DNA of 64,000 bases from Mycobacterium sp. 155 (GTDB lineage Bacteria > Actinomycetota > Actinomycetes > Mycobacteriales > Mycobacteriaceae), in contig NZ_KB892705.1 in NCBI RefSeq assembly GCF_000373905.1, positions 620,001 to 684,000 on the forward strand. Direction: 5' to 3'. Position 1 is the first letter of the stretch. Each line of letters opens with the position of its first letter. The position numbers and the translations under genes are program-made. Positions 46,102-56,034 of this stretch are shown here, in pieces. The notes below the pieces were generated by a model. The model saw nothing but the letters and a program-made list of their open reading frames with translations. It did no database searches and was not told the origin of the DNA.

Positions 46102-48753
46102 GTGACTTCCACCCCTGACGATCGCGCCGACGCCCTCCCCAAGTCCTGGGAGCCGGGTGCGGTAGAAGCTGAGCTGTACCAGGGCTGGGTGGACGCCGGT
46201 TACTTCACTGCCGATGCCACGAGTGATAAGCCCGCCTACTCGATCGTGCTGCCGCCCCCGAACGTGACCGGCAGCCTGCACATGGGCCACGCCCTGGACC
46301 ACACTTTGATGGACGTCCTCACTCGGCGTAAGCGAATGCAGGGCTACGAAGTGCTGTGGCTGCCCGGCATGGACCACGCCGGCATCGCCACCCAGACTTT
46401 GGTCGAGAAGCAGCTCGCCACCGACGGCAAGACCAAGGAAGACTTCGGCCGCGAACTGTTCGTCGAGAAGGTATGGGACTGGAAGCGTGAGTCCGGCGGA
46501 ACCATCGGCGCGCAAATGCGCCGCATCGGCGACGGAGTGGACTGGAGTCGCGACCGGTTCACCATGGACGACGGTCTGTCCCGCGCGGTCCGCACGATCT
46601 TCAAGCGCCTGTTCGACGCCGGGCTGATCTATCAAGCCGAGCGGCTTGTCAACTGGTCGCCCGTGCTCGAGACTGCGATCAGCGATCTCGAGGTCAAGTA
46701 TGACGACGTCGAGGGCGAACTCGTGTCGTTCCGCTACGGCTCGATGAGCGACGACGAGCCCCATATCGTGGTGGCGACCACCCGCGTCGAAACCATGTTG
46801 GGCGACACCGCGATTGCCGTGCACCCCGACGACGAGCGCTACCGCCACCTGGTCGGCAAGACGTTGCCGCACCCGTTTTTGGATGACCGCATCATTATTG
46901 TGGCCGACAGCCACGTCGATCCCGAATTCGGCACGGGCGCAGTCAAAGTCACTCCGGCGCACGACCCGAACGACTTCGAGATCGGGTTGCGTCACCAGCT
47001 GCCGATGCCGACGATCATGGACACCAAGGGCCGAATCGCCGACACCGGAACGCAATTCGACGGGATGGACCGGTTCGAGGCGCGCGTCAAGGTGCGCGAG
47101 GCCTTGGCCGAGCAGGGCCGGATCGTCGCCGAGAAACGGCCCTACCTGCACAGCGTCGGGCATTCGGAGCGCAGCGGCGAGCCCATCGAACCGCGGCTGT
47201 CGCTGCAGTGGTGGGTCAAGGTCGAGAGCCTGGCCAAGGCCGCCGGAGACGCCGTGCGGGGCGGCGACACCGTGATTCACCCGCCGAGCCTAGAGCCGCG
47301 GTGGTTCTCCTGGGTCGACGACATGCACGATTGGTGCATCTCCCGGCAGCTGTGGTGGGGCCACCGCATCCCGATCTGGCACGGCCCCAATGGCGAGACG
47401 GTGTGCGTCGGACCCGACGAGACCCCGCCGGAGGGCTGGGAACAGGACCCCGACGTGCTGGACACCTGGTTCTCGTCGGCACTGTGGCCGTTCTCCACCA
47501 TGGGATGGCCCGACCGCACTCCCGAACTGACCAAGTTCTACCCGACCAGTGTGCTGGTCACCGGCTACGACATCCTGTTCTTCTGGGTGGCCCGGATGAT
47601 GATGTTCGGCACGTTCGTCGGCAACGACCCGGCGATCACGCTCGACGGGGTGCGCGGCAGGCAGGTGCCGTTCCAGAATGTCTTCCTACACGGCCTGATT
47701 CGCGATGAGTTCGGCCGCAAGATGAGCAAGTCGCGGGGCAACGGCATCGACCCGCTGGACTGGGTGGAGAAGTTCGGCGCCGACGCCTTGCGATTCACCC
47801 TGGCCCGGGGCGCGAGTCCCGGCGGCGATCTGTCCATCGGCGAGGACCACGCCCGGGCCTCGCGCAACTTCGCGACCAAGCTGTTCAACGCCACCCGGTT
47901 CGCGTTGATGAACGGCACCTCTCCCGCCCCACTGCCGCCGGCGGATGAGCTGACCGACGCCGACCGCTGGATTTTGGGCCGGTTGGAGGAGGTTCGCGCC
48001 GAGGTCGACGATGCGCTCGACTCGTATCAGTTCAGCCGGGCCTGCGAAGCGCTCTACCACTTCGCATGGGACGAATTCTGCGACTGGTACGTGGAGCTGG
48101 CCAAGGTACAGCTGTTCGGCGGTTTGCCTCACACCACGGCGGTGCTCGCAGCGGTCCTCGACACGCTGCTCAAGCTGCTGCATCCGGTGATGCCCTTCGT
48201 CACCGAGACGCTGTGGAAGACCCTCACCGGTGGCGAGTCGGCGGTGATCGCGGCGTGGCCGGAGCCATCCGGATTTGCTCCGGATTCTGTTGCTGCCCAA
48301 CGTATTACCGATATGCAGAAGCTCATCACCGAGGTGCGGCGGTTCCGCAGCGATCAGGGGTTGGCCGATCGACAGAAGGTTCCGGCCCGGCTGTCCGACA
48401 TCGCCGCCGCGGGCCTTTCCGGGCAGCTTCCCGCCATCACTGCTCTGGCCTGGCTGACCGAGGCCGGTGACGGATTCACCCCGTCGGCCGCCGTCGAGGT
48501 GCGGTTGTCGCAGACCACCGTCGTGGTCGAGGTGGACACATCCGGCACCGTCGACGTCGCCGCCGAACGCCGGCGGCTGGAAAAGGATCTGGCCGCCGCT
48601 CAGAAGGAGATGACCACCACTACCGCAAAACTCGGCAATGACGCGTTCCTCGCCAAAGCGCCCGCCGACGTGGTCGACAAGATCCGTGGTCGCCAGCAGG
48701 TGGCCACCGAGGAGGTCGAACGCATCACCGCGCGCTTGGCCGGTCTGGCATGA
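46102..48753 (+). CDS. valS: Valyl-tRNA synthetase
   Basis: 883-aa class I aminoacyl-tRNA synthetase charging tRNA-Val. The HIGH motif is HMGH in [18 protein letters not shown] (near 59) and KMSKS is in [14 protein letters not shown] (near 540). The editing (CP1) domain includes [18 protein letters not shown], and the C-terminal helical arm ([20 protein letters not shown]) is typical of ValRS. GTG start. The stop overlaps folC (ATGA), giving a valS-folC-DUF4233 operon. Confidence 0.98.
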   Translation: MTSTPDDRADALPKSWEPGAVEAELYQGWVDAGYFTADATSDKPAYSIVLPPPNVTGSLHMGHALDHTLMDVLTRRKRMQGYEVLWLPGMDHAGIATQTLVEKQLATDGKTKEDFGRELFVEKVWDWKRESGGTIGAQMRRIGDGVDWSRDRFTMDDGLSRAVRTIFKRLFDAGLIYQAERLVNWSPVLETAISDLEVKYDDVEGELVSFRYGSMSDDEPHIVVATTRVETMLGDTAIAVHPDDERYRHLVGKTLPHPFLDDRIIIVADSHVDPEFGTGAVKVTPAHDPNDFEIGLRHQLPMPTIMDTKGRIADTGTQFDGMDRFEARVKVREALAEQGRIVAEKRPYLHSVGHSERSGEPIEPRLSLQWWVKVESLAKAAGDAVRGGDTVIHPPSLEPRWFSWVDDMHDWCISRQLWWGHRIPIWHGPNGETVCVGPDETPPEGWEQDPDVLDTWFSSALWPFSTMGWPDRTPELTKFYPTSVLVTGYDILFFWVARMMMFGTFVGNDPAITLDGVRGRQVPFQNVFLHGLIRDEFGRKMSKSRGNGIDPLDWVEKFGADALRFTLARGASPGGDLSIGEDHARASRNFATKLFNATRFALMNGTSPAPLPPADELTDADRWILGRLEEVRAEVDDALDSYQFSRACEALYHFAWDEFCDWYVELAKVQLFGGLPHTTAVLAAVLDTLLKLLHPVMPFVTETLWKTLTGGESAVIAAWPEPSGFAPDSVAAQRITDMQKLITEVRRFRSDQGLADRQKVPARLSDIAAAGLSGQLPAITALAWLTEAGDGFTPSAAVEVRLSQTTVVVEVDTSGTVDVAAERRRLEKDLAAAQKEMTTTTAKLGNDAFLAKAPADVVDKIRGRQQVATEEVERITARLAGLA

Positions 48754-50183
48754 GCGAGCCGGTGACTGACCCGATTCCTTCGCCGGACGAGATCGCCGCC
48801 TTGCTTCAGGTCGAGCACCTGCTCGACCAGCGCTGGCCGGAGACCAAACTGGAACCCAGCACCACCCGGATCGTCGCGCTGCTGGAGCTGCTGGGTTCGC
48901 CGCAGCGGGCGTACCCGTCCATCCACGTTGCGGGCACCAACGGCAAAACCTCGGTGTGCCGGATCATCGACGCCCTGCTGATCGCGCTGCACCGCCGCAC
49001 CGGGCGCACCACCAGCCCGCACCTACAGTCCGCGGTGGAGCGGATTTCCATTGACGGCAAACCGATTTCACCGGCCCGGTATGTCGAGACCTACCGCGAG
49101 ATCGAGCCGCTGGTCGAGCTCGTCGATCGGCAGTCCGAAGCGACCGGCGGACCGAAGATGAGTAAGTTCGAAGTGTTGACGGCGATGGCATTCGTGGCGT
49201 TCGCCGACGCCCCCATCGACGTCGCGGTTGTCGAGACCGGCATGGGCGGGCGGTGGGATGCCACCAACGTCGTCAATGCGCCGGTTGCGGTGATCACCCC
49301 GATCGGGATCGACCACACCGACTACCTCGGTGACACGATCGTCGCAATCGCGGGGGAGAAAGCCGGGATCATCACCCGCCAGCCCGACGACCTGGTTCCA
49401 TTGGAAATGGACATGTCCACCGTGGCGGTCATTGCCCAGCAACCACCCGAGGCGATGGAGGTGCTGCTGGCCGAGACCGTGCGCGCCGACGCCGCAGTGG
49501 CCCGGGAGAACTCCGAGTTCGCGGTGCTGGGGCGCCAGGTCGCGATCGGCGGGCAGATGCTGGAATTGCAGGGGCTCGGCGGGGTGTACTCGGACATCTT
49601 CTTGCCGCTGCACGGTGAACACCAGGCGCATAACGCCGCGGTCGCGCTGGCAGCGGTGGAGGCGTTCTTCGGTGCCGGTGCAGACCGCCAACTTGACCTC
49701 GACGCGGTGCGGGCTGGTTTCGCGGCGGTGCGCAGCCCGGGCCGGCTGGAGCGGATGCGCAGTGCGCCAACTGTTTTCATCGACGCCGCACACAACCCCG
49801 CCGGAGCGGCAGCCCTGGCGGAAACTTTGCGGGAAGAGTTCGACTTCCGCTACCTGGTGGGTGTGGTGTCAGTGCTGGCCGACAAGGACGTCGACGGCAT
49901 CCTGACTGCTCTGGAACCGGCGTTCGATCAGATTGTGGTGACCCACAACGGCTCGCCCCGCGCTCTCGACGTCGAGTCGCTGACTCAGTTGGCCGAGGAA
50001 CGCTTCGGCCCGGACCGCGTCATCACCGCGTCCACGCTGCCCGACGCCATCGAAACCGCCACCGCCCTGGTTGAGGACGCCGGCGCCGAGGGCGAGGGAT
50101 TGTCCGGGGCAGGCATGGTGATCACTGGTTCGGTGGTAACCGCCGGCGCTGCACGCAGCTTGTTCGGGAAGGACCCACAGTGA
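48750..50183 (+). CDS. folC: Bifunctional folylpolyglutamate / dihydrofolate synthase
   Basis: 477-aa Mur-ligase-family enzyme that adds glutamate to dihydropteroate or folates. The P-loop is [16 protein letters not shown] near 54; the folate loop [11 protein letters not shown] follows; [14 protein letters not shown] and the metal/ATP region [13 protein letters not shown] are in place. Loss of folC function is a known route to para-aminosalicylate resistance in M. tuberculosis. Overlaps valS upstream and the DUF4233 gene downstream (GTGA). Confidence 0.96.
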   Translation: MSEPVTDPIPSPDEIAALLQVEHLLDQRWPETKLEPSTTRIVALLELLGSPQRAYPSIHVAGTNGKTSVCRIIDALLIALHRRTGRTTSPHLQSAVERISIDGKPISPARYVETYREIEPLVELVDRQSEATGGPKMSKFEVLTAMAFVAFADAPIDVAVVETGMGGRWDATNVVNAPVAVITPIGIDHTDYLGDTIVAIAGEKAGIITRQPDDLVPLEMDMSTVAVIAQQPPEAMEVLLAETVRADAAVARENSEFAVLGRQVAIGGQMLELQGLGGVYSDIFLPLHGEHQAHNAAVALAAVEAFFGAGADRQLDLDAVRAGFAAVRSPGRLERMRSAPTVFIDAAHNPAGAAALAETLREEFDFRYLVGVVSVLADKDVDGILTALEPAFDQIVVTHNGSPRALDVESLTQLAEERFGPDRVITASTLPDAIETATALVEDAGAEGEGLSGAGMVITGSVVTAGAARSLFGKDPQ

Positions 50184-50566
50184 GCACGCCACCTGATCCG
50201 TGGAAGAGCTTCCGCGGTGTCATGGCCGGAACCCTGATCCTCGAAGCCATCGTGGTCCTGTTGGCCCTTCCTGTCGTCGCGAACAGTGGCAACGGGCTGA
50301 CCGTGTGGTCGGGCGGCTACCTGGTGGGCCTGGCAGTGGTTCTCATCCTGATGTCGGGCCTGCAGGGCAGGCCGTGGGCGATCTGGATGAACCTGGCACT
50401 GCAGTTCGTGCTGATCGCCGGGGTGGTGATCCATCCCGGAATCGGCTTCATGGGCATCGTGTTCCTGCTGGTCTGGCTGTTGATCCTGTATCTGCGTGGC
50501 GAGGTCAAACGGCGACAGGACAGGGGCCTGCTGCCCGGTCAGCAGGATTCGCCGGAAGAAAGATGA
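50180..50566 (+). CDS. DUF4233 membrane protein (Rv2446c-like)
   Basis: 128-aa protein with four predicted transmembrane helices: VMAGTLILEAIVVLLALPVV, GGYLVGLAVVLILMSGL, AIWMNLALQFVLIAGVVI and GFMGIVFLLVWLLILYL. It ends in a charged cytoplasmic tail (RGEVKRRQDR). Function unknown. The GTG start overlaps the folC stop, so it is co-translated with valS-folC as in M. tuberculosis. Confidence 0.88.
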   Translation: MSTPPDPWKSFRGVMAGTLILEAIVVLLALPVVANSGNGLTVWSGGYLVGLAVVLILMSGLQGRPWAIWMNLALQFVLIAGVVIHPGIGFMGIVFLLVWLLILYLRGEVKRRQDRGLLPGQQDSPEER

Positions 50567-50621
50567 CGACACCGGCCGCCGAGGACTGTCAATTATTTAC
50601 CTCAGCGACCAGAGTGGTGCG

Positions 50622-51365
50622 GTGGACCTTACATTTTCGCGGCGCCGCTGGCTCGGGCTCGTAGGCGTCGGTGCGGCGACAGCGCTGGCAGCCTGTGGCA
50701 AGCCCGCGTCGGAGGAGAGCACCGGCACGGTGACCGTTCCGCCCGGGGAGGTGTTCGTCACCGAGACCCCGCGGCCGGTGATCACCAACCCCGACGTCGC
50801 GCTGCAGCAATTGCGCGACGGCAACCGCAGGTTCGTCGACGCCCAGATGCGGAACCCGAACCAGGATCCGGCCAGTCGGCTCTCGTTGTCGAAGTCTCAG
50901 CAGCCGTTTGCGGTGGTGCTGAGCTGCTCGGACTCCCGGCTGCCGCCGGAGGTGATCTTCGACCAGGGCCTGGGTGACCTGTTCGTCGCGCGCGTCGCCG
51001 GTAACGTCGTCGACGCCTCGCTGTTGGACAGCGTCGAGTACGGCGTGGCGCATCTGGGCGCGCCTCTGGTGGTTGTCATGGGCCATCAGGACTGTGGTGC
51101 GGTGTCGGCCACGCTCAAGACGGTTCAGGACCACAAGGCGCCGGAAGAAGACATGAACGCGTTGGTCGCGGCGATCACGCCGGCCATCACCGTCGCTGAG
51201 CAGCGGCAGGGCGACCTTCTGGACAACACCGTGCGGGCGAACGCCGAGCTGTCCAAGGACGCGATCGTGGCGACGTCGGTGATACGTGACCGGCTGAATT
51301 CCGGCGCGGTGAAGGTCGTCACCGCCTACTACAGCCTTGATACGGGAGTGGCGACGATCGCGTAG
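50622..51365 (+). CDS. Exported beta-carbonic anhydrase, probable Tat lipoprotein
   Basis: 247-aa zinc enzyme interconverting CO2 and bicarbonate. The N-terminus has a twin-Arg segment (FSRRRWLGLVGVG) followed by a lipobox LAAC, suggesting Tat export and lipid anchoring. The beta-CA domain has zinc ligands in CSDSR (near 102) and GHQDCGA (near 154), with DLFVARVAGNVVD between. The GTG start is inferred from the signal peptide; the upstream reading overlaps the DUF4233 gene end. This gene is absent between Rv2446c and ndk in M. tuberculosis, so it is an insertion relative to that order. Confidence 0.85.
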   Translation: MDLTFSRRRWLGLVGVGAATALAACGKPASEESTGTVTVPPGEVFVTETPRPVITNPDVALQQLRDGNRRFVDAQMRNPNQDPASRLSLSKSQQPFAVVLSCSDSRLPPEVIFDQGLGDLFVARVAGNVVDASLLDSVEYGVAHLGAPLVVVMGHQDCGAVSATLKTVQDHKAPEEDMNALVAAITPAITVAEQRQGDLLDNTVRANAELSKDAIVATSVIRDRLNSGAVKVVTAYYSLDTGVATIA

Positions 51366-51389
51366 TCGGCGGACGGTACGCTATGCGCC

Positions 51390-51812
51390 GTGACTGAGCG
51401 GACCCTCGTGTTGATCAAGCCCGACGGCGTAGAGCGCCACCTGGTCGGGGAGATCATCGGCCGGATAGAACGCAAGGGCCTGACCCTGGCGGCCCTGGAG
51501 CTGAAGAACGTCAGCGATGAGCTGGCGCGGCAGCACTACGCCGAGCATGCGGACAAGCCGTTCTTCGGTTCGCTGCTCGAATTCATCACGTCCGGCCCCG
51601 TGGTCGCCGCGATCGTCGAGGGCCCCCGCGCGGTGGCCGCATTCCGGCAGCTCGCCGGCGGCACCGATCCGGTGGAGAAGGCCGTGCCGGGCACGATCCG
51701 TGGCGACCTGGCCCTGGTGACCCAGGACAACCTGGTGCACGGCTCGGATTCGCTGGAGTCGGCGGCCCGCGAGATCGCCCTCTGGTTCCCCGGAGAATCT
51801 GCCGGGGAGTAA
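51390..51812 (+). CDS. ndk: Nucleoside diphosphate kinase
   Basis: 140-aa enzyme balancing NTP and dNTP pools. It begins [20 protein letters not shown]; the catalytic phospho-acceptor is His117 in [19 protein letters not shown] and PGTIRGDLA are the expected nucleotide-site segments. GTG start. It precedes rne as in M. tuberculosis but with a ~290-base gap. Confidence 0.97.
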   Translation: MTERTLVLIKPDGVERHLVGEIIGRIERKGLTLAALELKNVSDELARQHYAEHADKPFFGSLLEFITSGPVVAAIVEGPRAVAAFRQLAGGTDPVEKAVPGTIRGDLALVTQDNLVHGSDSLESAAREIALWFPGESAGE

Positions 51813-51853
51813 CTCCGCACGCGGTCTTGGTCGGTACGGCCGCGGTGATGTGG

Positions 51854-51859
51854 GATACT
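51854..51859 (+). promoter_or_regulatory. Possible -10 box of rne (GATACT)
   Basis: GATACT matches the relaxed mycobacterial -10 pattern. It would start transcription at about 51866, making the hairpin at 51865-51898 the very 5' end of the rne transcript, ahead of a ~235-base leader. No strong -35 is seen. Confidence 0.4.
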
Positions 51860-51864
51860 GGTCG

Positions 51865-51898
51865 CGGGTGTTCAGCCTCAACCGAGGCTGAACACCCG
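51865..51898 (+). promoter_or_regulatory. 15-bp perfect hairpin in the rne 5' leader
   Basis: CGGGTGTTCAGCCTC (51865-51879) and its exact complement (51884-51898) flank an AACC loop. It is located between ndk and rne, about 205 bases before the rne start. Without a T-run it is not a standard terminator; a 5'-end stabiliser or an RNase E autoregulation site is possible. Confidence 0.55.
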
Positions 51899-52102
51899 AA
51901 TGAAGACTTCGACGAGCGCGACCACCGTAATTCGGTGCGGCGCCGACCGTCCAGCCATCATTCAGCCAGGCACCGGGTGGGTTCGCCATTGAGCCGCCCG
52001 GAGCGAGACCACAACAAGTCCGGGTGAAGTATCCCGGGCCAATAGCGGAAGCCCTCGCGTGGCCGCGTCGTTACGACGCGCCCGGGGGCTTGAGGAGAAT
52101 AC

Positions 52103-55100
52103 GTGGCCGAAGATGCCCATACCGAAGACCTATCCACCCAGACTCCGCAGCAGGACGGACTCCCAGAACGCCTGAGGGTCCATTCGCTCGCCCGAGTGCT
52201 CGGCACCACCAGCCGGCGGGTGCTCGATGCGCTCGCCGAGTTCGACGGACGCCACCGCAGTGCGCACTCGACCGTCAACAAAGCTGACGCCGAGCGGGTC
52301 CGTGCGGCCTTGGCCCCGACTGAATCCGCCGTCCAACCTAGCGTGGTCGATGCTGTTGTAGTCGAGTCCGTGCAACCGGTGGCGGCGATTGAGTCCGTCG
52401 CGGTGTTCGAGACGTCCCCGACGGCTGTTGTGTCGGAACCCGAACTGCCCGCCGAGGCTCAGCCCGTGGCGTTCGAACCGGAACCCGAGCCATCGGAACC
52501 TGAGCTGGAGCCCGCGGCCGCGGAGCCTGAACCTGAATCGGAGCCTGAACCCGCACTGGTCGAGTCTGTCGTGGTGGGTGACGAACCCGAGTCCCGGCTG
52601 ATCCTGGAGACCGCGAACATCCCCCCGGCTCGTGAGGCGCACACCGAACGTGCGGACTATCTGCCGCTGTTCGTCGCACCCCAGCCGATCGTTTTCGAGC
52701 CCGTCGATACCGACGACGATGACGACGACTTCGATACGTCCTCCGACAGTGATGCGGATGGTGATTCCGACGAGGACCAGGCTGACCGGCCTACCGCGCG
52801 CCGGCGTCGCCGCGGACGTCGGGGCCGGGGTCGCGGCCGTGGCGAACAGAACGACGACAACGGCCCGGACACTGACGCCGACACCGATGACGATCAAGCC
52901 GAGAGTGAGCAGGATTCGGGCGAGGAGTCCGATGACTCGGACGAGGACGGCGACGAGGACAGCACCGGCACCGACGGCGGCACCCGGCGCCGGCGCCGGC
53001 GCAGGCGCCGCAAGACCGGCTCGGGAGACTCCGACGACGCCGGATCGCCTGACGATCCACCGAACACCGTCGTGCACGAGCGCACGCCGCGATCCGATCG
53101 GTCGGACAAGACTGCCGGGGACGACTCGGAGATCCAGGGCATATCCGGATCGACCCGCTTGGAGGCCAAGCGTCAGCGCCGTCGCGATGGCCGCGACGCG
53201 GGGCGCCGCCGCCCGCCGATCCTCAGCGAGGCCGAGTTCCTGGCCCGTCGCGAAGCCGTCGAACGCACCATGATCGTGCGTGACAAAGTGCGCAGCGAGC
53301 CGCCGCACGAGGGCGCCCGATACACCCAGATCGCGGTGCTCGAAGACGGTGTCGTGGTCGAGCACTTTGTGACGTCTGCCGCATCAGCCTCGTTGGTGGG
53401 CAACATCTACCTGGGCATCGTGCAAAACGTGCTGCCTTCGATGGAGGCGGCATTCGTCGATATCGGCCGTGGCCGCAATGGCGTGCTCTACGCCGGTGAG
53501 GTGAACTGGGAGGCCGCCGGGCTCGGTGGCGCCAACCGCAAGATCGAGCAGGCCCTCAAGCCCGGCGACTACGTCGTCGTCCAGGTCAGCAAGGATCCGG
53601 TCGGGCACAAGGGCGCGAGGCTCACCACGCAGGTGTCGTTGGCCGGCCGGTATCTGGTGTACGTCCCCGGGGCGTCGTCGACCGGCATCAGCCGCAAGCT
53701 GCCCGACACCGAGCGGCAGCGTCTCAAAGAGATCCTGCGCGAGGTGGTCCCTGCCAATGCCGGCGTGATCATCCGCACCGCGTCGGAAGGCGTCAAGGAA
53801 GACGACATCCGCTCCGATGTGAACCGACTGCAGGAGCGCTGGACGGGCATCGAGGCCAAGGCCGCCGAGATCACCGACAAGAAGGCCGGCGCGGCCGTCG
53901 CCCTCTACGAGGAGCCCGACGTGCTGGTGAAGGTCATCCGTGACCTGTTCAACGAGGACTTCTCCGGGCTCATCGTGTCCGGCGACGACGCCTGGAACAC
54001 CATCAACTCTTACGTGAACACCGTGGCTCCCGACCTCGTGAGCAGGTTGACGAAGTATGAGCCGGCAGGTTCTGACGGAGCGGTCGGCCCGGACGTGTTC
54101 GCCGTGCACCGCATCGACGAGCAGTTGGCCAAGGCGATGGACCGCAAGGTCTGGCTGCCCTCGGGCGGCACTTTGGTTATCGACCGCACCGAGGCGATGA
54201 CCGTCGTCGATGTCAACACCGGCAAGTTCACCGGCTCCGGCGGGAATCTGGAGCAGACGGTCACCCGAAACAATCTGGAAGCCGCGGAAGAGATCGTCCG
54301 ACAGCTGCGGCTGCGCGACATCGGCGGCATCGTCGTCATCGACTTCATCGACATGGTGCTGGAATCCAATCGCGATCTGGTGCTGCGCCGATTGACTGAG
54401 GCGCTGGCCCGGGACCGCACGCGTCACCAGGTCTCCGAGGTGACGTCGCTGGGCTTGGTACAGCTGACCCGAAAGCGATTGGGCACCGGTCTGATCGAAG
54501 CGTTCTCCACGTCGTGCACGCACTGTGGTGGCCGCGGGATCGTGCTGCACGGTGATCCCGTCGACTCCGCGTCGGCGGGCGGTGGGCGCCAATCTGAGCC
54601 CAGCAGTGGTGGTGGACGGCGCAGCAAGCGCGGCAAGAAGGGTGGCAAACCTGAGGACATGCCCGTCGTCAAGGTGCCCGACCACCCGGCCGGAGAACAC
54701 CCGATGTTCAAGGCCATGGCCGCGGCCAACGGTCGCCTTCACGACGACGAGGAACAAGACGAGCACTCCAAGGAGTACGAAGAGTTCGACGACCTCGAGA
54801 GCACCGAGGACGACAGTGTCGTTGCCGAGCGCGGCGACGACACCGCCGAGCAAGTGGCCCGCGAGACCGCCGAGGAAGATCTCGACGACGACGAGAATGA
54901 CGACGACGACGAGAACTCGGACGAGGATGATGACGACGACTCGGACGAGGATGACGACGAAGAGTCGGATGAGGACGAGATCGACCTGGACTCTGATGAT
55001 GAGGATGTCGACGACGACATCGACGTCATCGACAACGACTCGACCGACGAGGATTCGGCAGACGACGACTCGGACGATGACGACGGGGACGATGACGACG

Positions 55101-55189
55101 AGGTCGAACTTCCGCAGGTGATCACCGTCGCCCGGCGGCAGCGTCGTCGGGCAGCTGCCCGGCCAGCCGGCCCGCCCACCCACGAGTAG
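52103..55189 (+). CDS. rne: Ribonuclease E/G family endoribonuclease
   Basis: 1028-aa RNase E, the main mRNA-decay and rRNA-processing endonuclease. Residues 1-370 are a disordered N-terminal extension with Glu/Pro, Asp- and Arg-rich (RRRRGRRGRGRGRG) stretches. The S1 RNA-binding domain is at about 410-500 (FVDIGRGRNGVLYAGEVNW). The metal site is in VVDVNTGKFTGSGG near 703 and the zinc link in CTHCGGRG near 806. The last ~170 residues are extremely acidic. The catalytic core lying centrally between disordered arms is typical of actinobacteria. GAGGAGA precedes the GTG start. Confidence 0.97.
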   Translation: MAEDAHTEDLSTQTPQQDGLPERLRVHSLARVLGTTSRRVLDALAEFDGRHRSAHSTVNKADAERVRAALAPTESAVQPSVVDAVVVESVQPVAAIESVAVFETSPTAVVSEPELPAEAQPVAFEPEPEPSEPELEPAAAEPEPESEPEPALVESVVVGDEPESRLILETANIPPAREAHTERADYLPLFVAPQPIVFEPVDTDDDDDDFDTSSDSDADGDSDEDQADRPTARRRRRGRRGRGRGRGEQNDDNGPDTDADTDDDQAESEQDSGEESDDSDEDGDEDSTGTDGGTRRRRRRRRRKTGSGDSDDAGSPDDPPNTVVHERTPRSDRSDKTAGDDSEIQGISGSTRLEAKRQRRRDGRDAGRRRPPILSEAEFLARREAVERTMIVRDKVRSEPPHEGARYTQIAVLEDGVVVEHFVTSAASASLVGNIYLGIVQNVLPSMEAAFVDIGRGRNGVLYAGEVNWEAAGLGGANRKIEQALKPGDYVVVQVSKDPVGHKGARLTTQVSLAGRYLVYVPGASSTGISRKLPDTERQRLKEILREVVPANAGVIIRTASEGVKEDDIRSDVNRLQERWTGIEAKAAEITDKKAGAAVALYEEPDVLVKVIRDLFNEDFSGLIVSGDDAWNTINSYVNTVAPDLVSRLTKYEPAGSDGAVGPDVFAVHRIDEQLAKAMDRKVWLPSGGTLVIDRTEAMTVVDVNTGKFTGSGGNLEQTVTRNNLEAAEEIVRQLRLRDIGGIVVIDFIDMVLESNRDLVLRRLTEALARDRTRHQVSEVTSLGLVQLTRKRLGTGLIEAFSTSCTHCGGRGIVLHGDPVDSASAGGGRQSEPSSGGGRRSKRGKKGGKPEDMPVVKVPDHPAGEHPMFKAMAAANGRLHDDEEQDEHSKEYEEFDDLESTEDDSVVAERGDDTAEQVARETAEEDLDDDENDDDDENSDEDDDDDSDEDDDEESDEDEIDLDSDDEDVDDDIDVIDNDSTDEDSADDDSDDDDGDDDDEVELPQVITVARRQRRRAAARPAGPPTHE

Positions 55190-55206
55190 CAGGGGGTACG
55201 GGCGGT

Positions 55207-55236
55207 TTGACCCTCTACCCGCTGGTCACGTACCCT
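55207..55236 (+). promoter_or_regulatory. Probable promoter of the rplU-rpmA-obg-proB operon
   Basis: TTGACC (55207-55212) and TACCCT (55231-55236) are 18 bases apart. A GC-rich stem GGCGGGG/CCCCGCC follows in the leader near 55280-55297, before rplU at 55352; it may be part of a ribosomal-protein autoregulatory leader. Confidence 0.5.
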
Positions 55237-55351
55237 TGACCAGTTGTCGCCAGTGTCTGCAGTCGCAGGCCGGTGACGGCGGGGTACCCCCGCCACCCAA
55301 GACCCGCGCACGCACCGACCGGTAGCGCGCGCCCGCACAGCAGAGGACACG

Positions 55352-55663
55352 ATGGCGACATACGCAATCGTCAAGACCGGTGGCAAGCAGTACAAGGTTG
55401 CGGCCGGTGACGTGGTGAAGGTTGAGAAGCTCGATGCCGAGCCGGGCGCATCCGTGTCGCTGCCGGTCGCCCTGGTGGTCGATGGCGCCAACGTCACGAG
55501 CAAGGCCGACGACCTGGCCAAGGTCGCTGTGACCGGCGAGGTCTTGGAGCACACCAAGGGCCCGAAGATCCGTATCCACAAGTTCAAGAACAAGACCGGC
55601 TACCACAAGCGCCAGGGGCACCGTCAGCAGCTGACCGTGCTCAAGGTCACCGGTATTAAGTAG
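55352..55663 (+). CDS. rplU: 50S ribosomal protein L21
   Basis: 103-aa ribosomal protein binding 23S rRNA. It begins [20 protein letters not shown] and has the L21 signature [21 protein letters not shown]. Full family length. Precedes rpmA by 14 bases, as nearly always in bacteria. Confidence 0.98.
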   Translation: MATYAIVKTGGKQYKVAAGDVVKVEKLDAEPGASVSLPVALVVDGANVTSKADDLAKVAVTGEVLEHTKGPKIRIHKFKNKTGYHKRQGHRQQLTVLKVTGIK

Positions 55664-55677
55664 CGAGGGGCATCTAG

Positions 55678-55944
55678 ATGGCACATAAGAAGGGCGCTTC
55701 CAGCTCACGTAACGGTCGCGACTCCGCGGCACAGCGGCTCGGCGTCAAGCGGTTCGGCGGCCAGGTCGTCAAGGCTGGCGAGATCCTCGTTCGCCAGCGG
55801 GGTACTCATTTCCACCCCGGCGTCAACGTCGGCCGCGGAGGCGACGACACGCTGTTCGCGCTGGCCCCCGGCGCCGTGGAGTTCGGGTCCAAGCGTGGCC
55901 GCAAGAACGTGAACATCGTTCCCGTTCCGCGCCCGGAGGCCTGA
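55678..55944 (+). CDS. rpmA: 50S ribosomal protein L27
   Basis: 88-aa protein whose N-terminal tail reaches the peptidyl-transferase centre. It begins [20 protein letters not shown] and has [21 protein letters not shown] and [18 protein letters not shown]. Full length, in the rplU-rpmA-obg order. Confidence 0.98.
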   Translation: MAHKKGASSSRNGRDSAAQRLGVKRFGGQVVKAGEILVRQRGTHFHPGVNVGRGGDDTLFALAPGAVEFGSKRGRKNVNIVPVPRPEA

Positions 55945-55962
55945 GACATCGAGGATTCTCCG

Positions 55963-56018
55963 CGAATGTGAAGCAGCTGCGAGTTCTCGACTGAGATTTC
56001 GCGATAGCTTCACATTCG
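55963..56018. repeat. 12-bp perfect inverted repeat between rpmA and obg
   Basis: CGAATGTGAAGC (55963-55974) and GCTTCACATTCG (56007-56018) flank 32 bases, leaving only two bases before the obg ribosome-binding site at 56021. It could be an operator, a weak terminator or an RNA-processing site modulating obg relative to the ribosomal genes. Confidence 0.65.
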
Positions 56019-56034
56019 ACGGAGAGGATGTCCG

